A stretch of DNA of 6,813 nt from Alphaproteobacteria bacterium UBA2964 (lineage in GTDB: Bacteria > Pseudomonadota > Alphaproteobacteria > MPNO01 > UBA2964). The position numbers and the translations under genes are program-made. Positions within the stretch are counted from its first letter, which is position 1. Each line of letters starts with the position of its first letter. Below are positions 5,851 to 6,813 of the stretch, piece after piece. Location of the stretch: positions 1 to 6,813 of the forward strand of contig DEBE01000186.1 in assembly GCA_002348425.1 (NCBI GenBank). Reading direction: 5' to 3'. Below the pieces are notes generated by a model. The model saw nothing but the letters and a program-made list of their open reading frames with translations. It searched no databases and was not told the origin of the DNA.

Positions 5851-6813
5851 ATGAGTGATAGCAAAAGTTATGACTATATTATTGTTGGGGCGGGCTCCGC
5901 CGGTTGCGTTTTAGCAGGGCGCTTAAGCGAAGATCCTTCAGTTAACGTCCTTATACTTGAAGCTGGTGGTAGCGACAAAGATCCGCTAATCCAAATACCT
6001 CTAGGTATGGGTAAAATGCACCAACACAGGATGCACGACTGGGGCTTTGATGCGGAGGCCGAAGAAAGTGTTAACGGCAGAAAAATCGAAGCTATGCGAG
6101 GAAAGGTCATTGGTGGCTCTAGTTCAATTAATGTTATGGCTTATGTCCGGGGTCATCGCGGAGACTATGATCGGTGGGCACAAAAGGGAGCTACAGGTTG
6201 GTCTTATGAAGAAATTTTACCCTATATGCGACGATGTGAAGACTGGGAAGGGGAAGAAAATAAATACCGTGGAAAAGGCGGTCCAATAAGAACACAGTGG
6301 GCTAAAAATGACGACCCTTTGCTCGAGGACTGGAAACAGGCCTGCGTCGATGCCGGATATAAACTTACCGAAGATTACAATGGTGGTGATACCGAGGGTG
6401 TAGGTGTTTCACAATCCACCCAACGTGGCGGAGAACGGTGCTCAGCCGCAGTTGCTTATCTTCATCCTGCAAAATCTCGGCATAATTTAAAAATTGAAAA
6501 AAATGCTTATGCTACCAAAATTTTAATGGACGGCAACAAAGCCATAGGCATTGAATATTTCAAAAATGGTAAATTAATCAAGGCAAACGCAGATCGTGAA
6601 GTTTTAATTTCTGGGGGCGTTTTCGGTTCTCCTCAGCTTTTGATGCTTTCTGGCATCGGACCAGCTGATCACCTTAAAGACGTCGGTATTGAACCAGTTA
6701 TAGACCTCAAAGGAGTGGGTAAAAACCTTCAAGACCACATGGCTTGTCTCGTACACTATACCAGGCCCAATGCAGGAAAATTTCGGGAATTGATGCGTTT
6801 TGACCGAATGGCT
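5851..6813 (+). CDS. GMC-family FAD oxidoreductase (choline/alcohol dehydrogenase-like), C-terminus cut by right edge
   Basis: These 321 codons of a GMC (glucose-methanol-choline) oxidoreductase run off the right edge; family members are usually 530-560 residues. The FAD-binding Rossmann motif is GAGSAG (13-18), with E37 at the end of strand 2 in LILEAGG for the ribose. GMC signature 1 is GKVIGGSSSIN (84-94) plus the following Y98 and G101. Signature 2 is GVFGSPQLLMLSGIG (256-270). GVGKNLQDHM (288-297) is the next conserved block. The catalytic C-terminal His-His/Asn lies outside. No signal peptide or Tat motif precedes the FAD fold, so it should be cytoplasmic. Relatives such as choline and polyethylene glycol dehydrogenases oxidise alcohols to aldehydes; one role here could be to oxidise a hydroxylated pathway intermediate. 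It is divergent from the ubiD operon across about 140-160 bases, and the substrate is not predictable. Confidence 0.92.
   Translation, partial: MSDSKSYDYIIVGAGSAGCVLAGRLSEDPSVNVLILEAGGSDKDPLIQIPLGMGKMHQHRMHDWGFDAEAEESVNGRKIEAMRGKVIGGSSSINVMAYVRGHRGDYDRWAQKGATGWSYEEILPYMRRCEDWEGEENKYRGKGGPIRTQWAKNDDPLLEDWKQACVDAGYKLTEDYNGGDTEGVGVSQSTQRGGERCSAAVAYLHPAKSRHNLKIEKNAYATKILMDGNKAIGIEYFKNGKLIKANADREVLISGGVFGSPQLLMLSGIGPADHLKDVGIEPVIDLKGVGKNLQDHMACLVHYTRPNAGKFRELMRFDRMA

Overview
The window reads as bacterial chromosomal DNA densely packed with metabolic genes. Base composition looks moderate to AT-leaning by eye. Every gene belongs to a catabolic or redox enzyme family, or to an anion exporter family. 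I see no rRNA, tRNA, CRISPR, transposase, phage or plasmid gene. The mix of several TauD/TfdA oxygenases, a UbiD-type decarboxylase, a GMC oxidoreductase and a TauE/SafE permease is typical of proteobacteria that degrade diverse organic acids. A marine or free-living alphaproteobacterium-like host is my best guess, but this is an inference and no taxonomic marker is present.

Layout from left to right. (1) Positions 1-1242, minus strand: two tandem TauD/TfdA-family 2-oxoglutarate/Fe(II) dioxygenase genes. The downstream one runs off the left edge, and they lie 7 to 22 bases apart depending on the start used. A good sigma70-type promoter lies directly against the first gene, placed so that its mRNA would be leaderless. 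(2) Positions 1364-3320, plus strand, divergent from unit 1: an ornithine cyclodeaminase/mu-crystallin-family NAD(P)-dependent enzyme, then a TauE/SafE-family membrane permease. (3) Positions 3412-5690, minus strand, convergent with unit 2: a UbiD-family (prenyl-FMN) decarboxylase followed after 11 bases by a third TauD/TfdA dioxygenase. (4) Positions 5851-6813, plus strand, divergent from unit 3: the first 321 codons of a GMC-family FAD oxidoreductase that runs off the right edge.

How they may work together (inference): 2-oxoglutarate oxygenases hydroxylate or cleave a substrate, the GMC enzyme oxidises alcohols, the UbiD enzyme removes a carboxyl from an unsaturated or aromatic acid, the OCD-family enzyme handles an imine/amino acid step, and the permease could export sulfite or another small anion. 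Together this looks like a catabolic island for an unknown carboxylated, possibly sulfonated or nitrogen-containing, compound. All three dioxygenases share an unusually conserved block just before the metal-binding HxD motif, so they are paralogs of one subfamily. No regulator, UbiX or substrate importer lies in the window, so the substrate cannot be named from this sequence.
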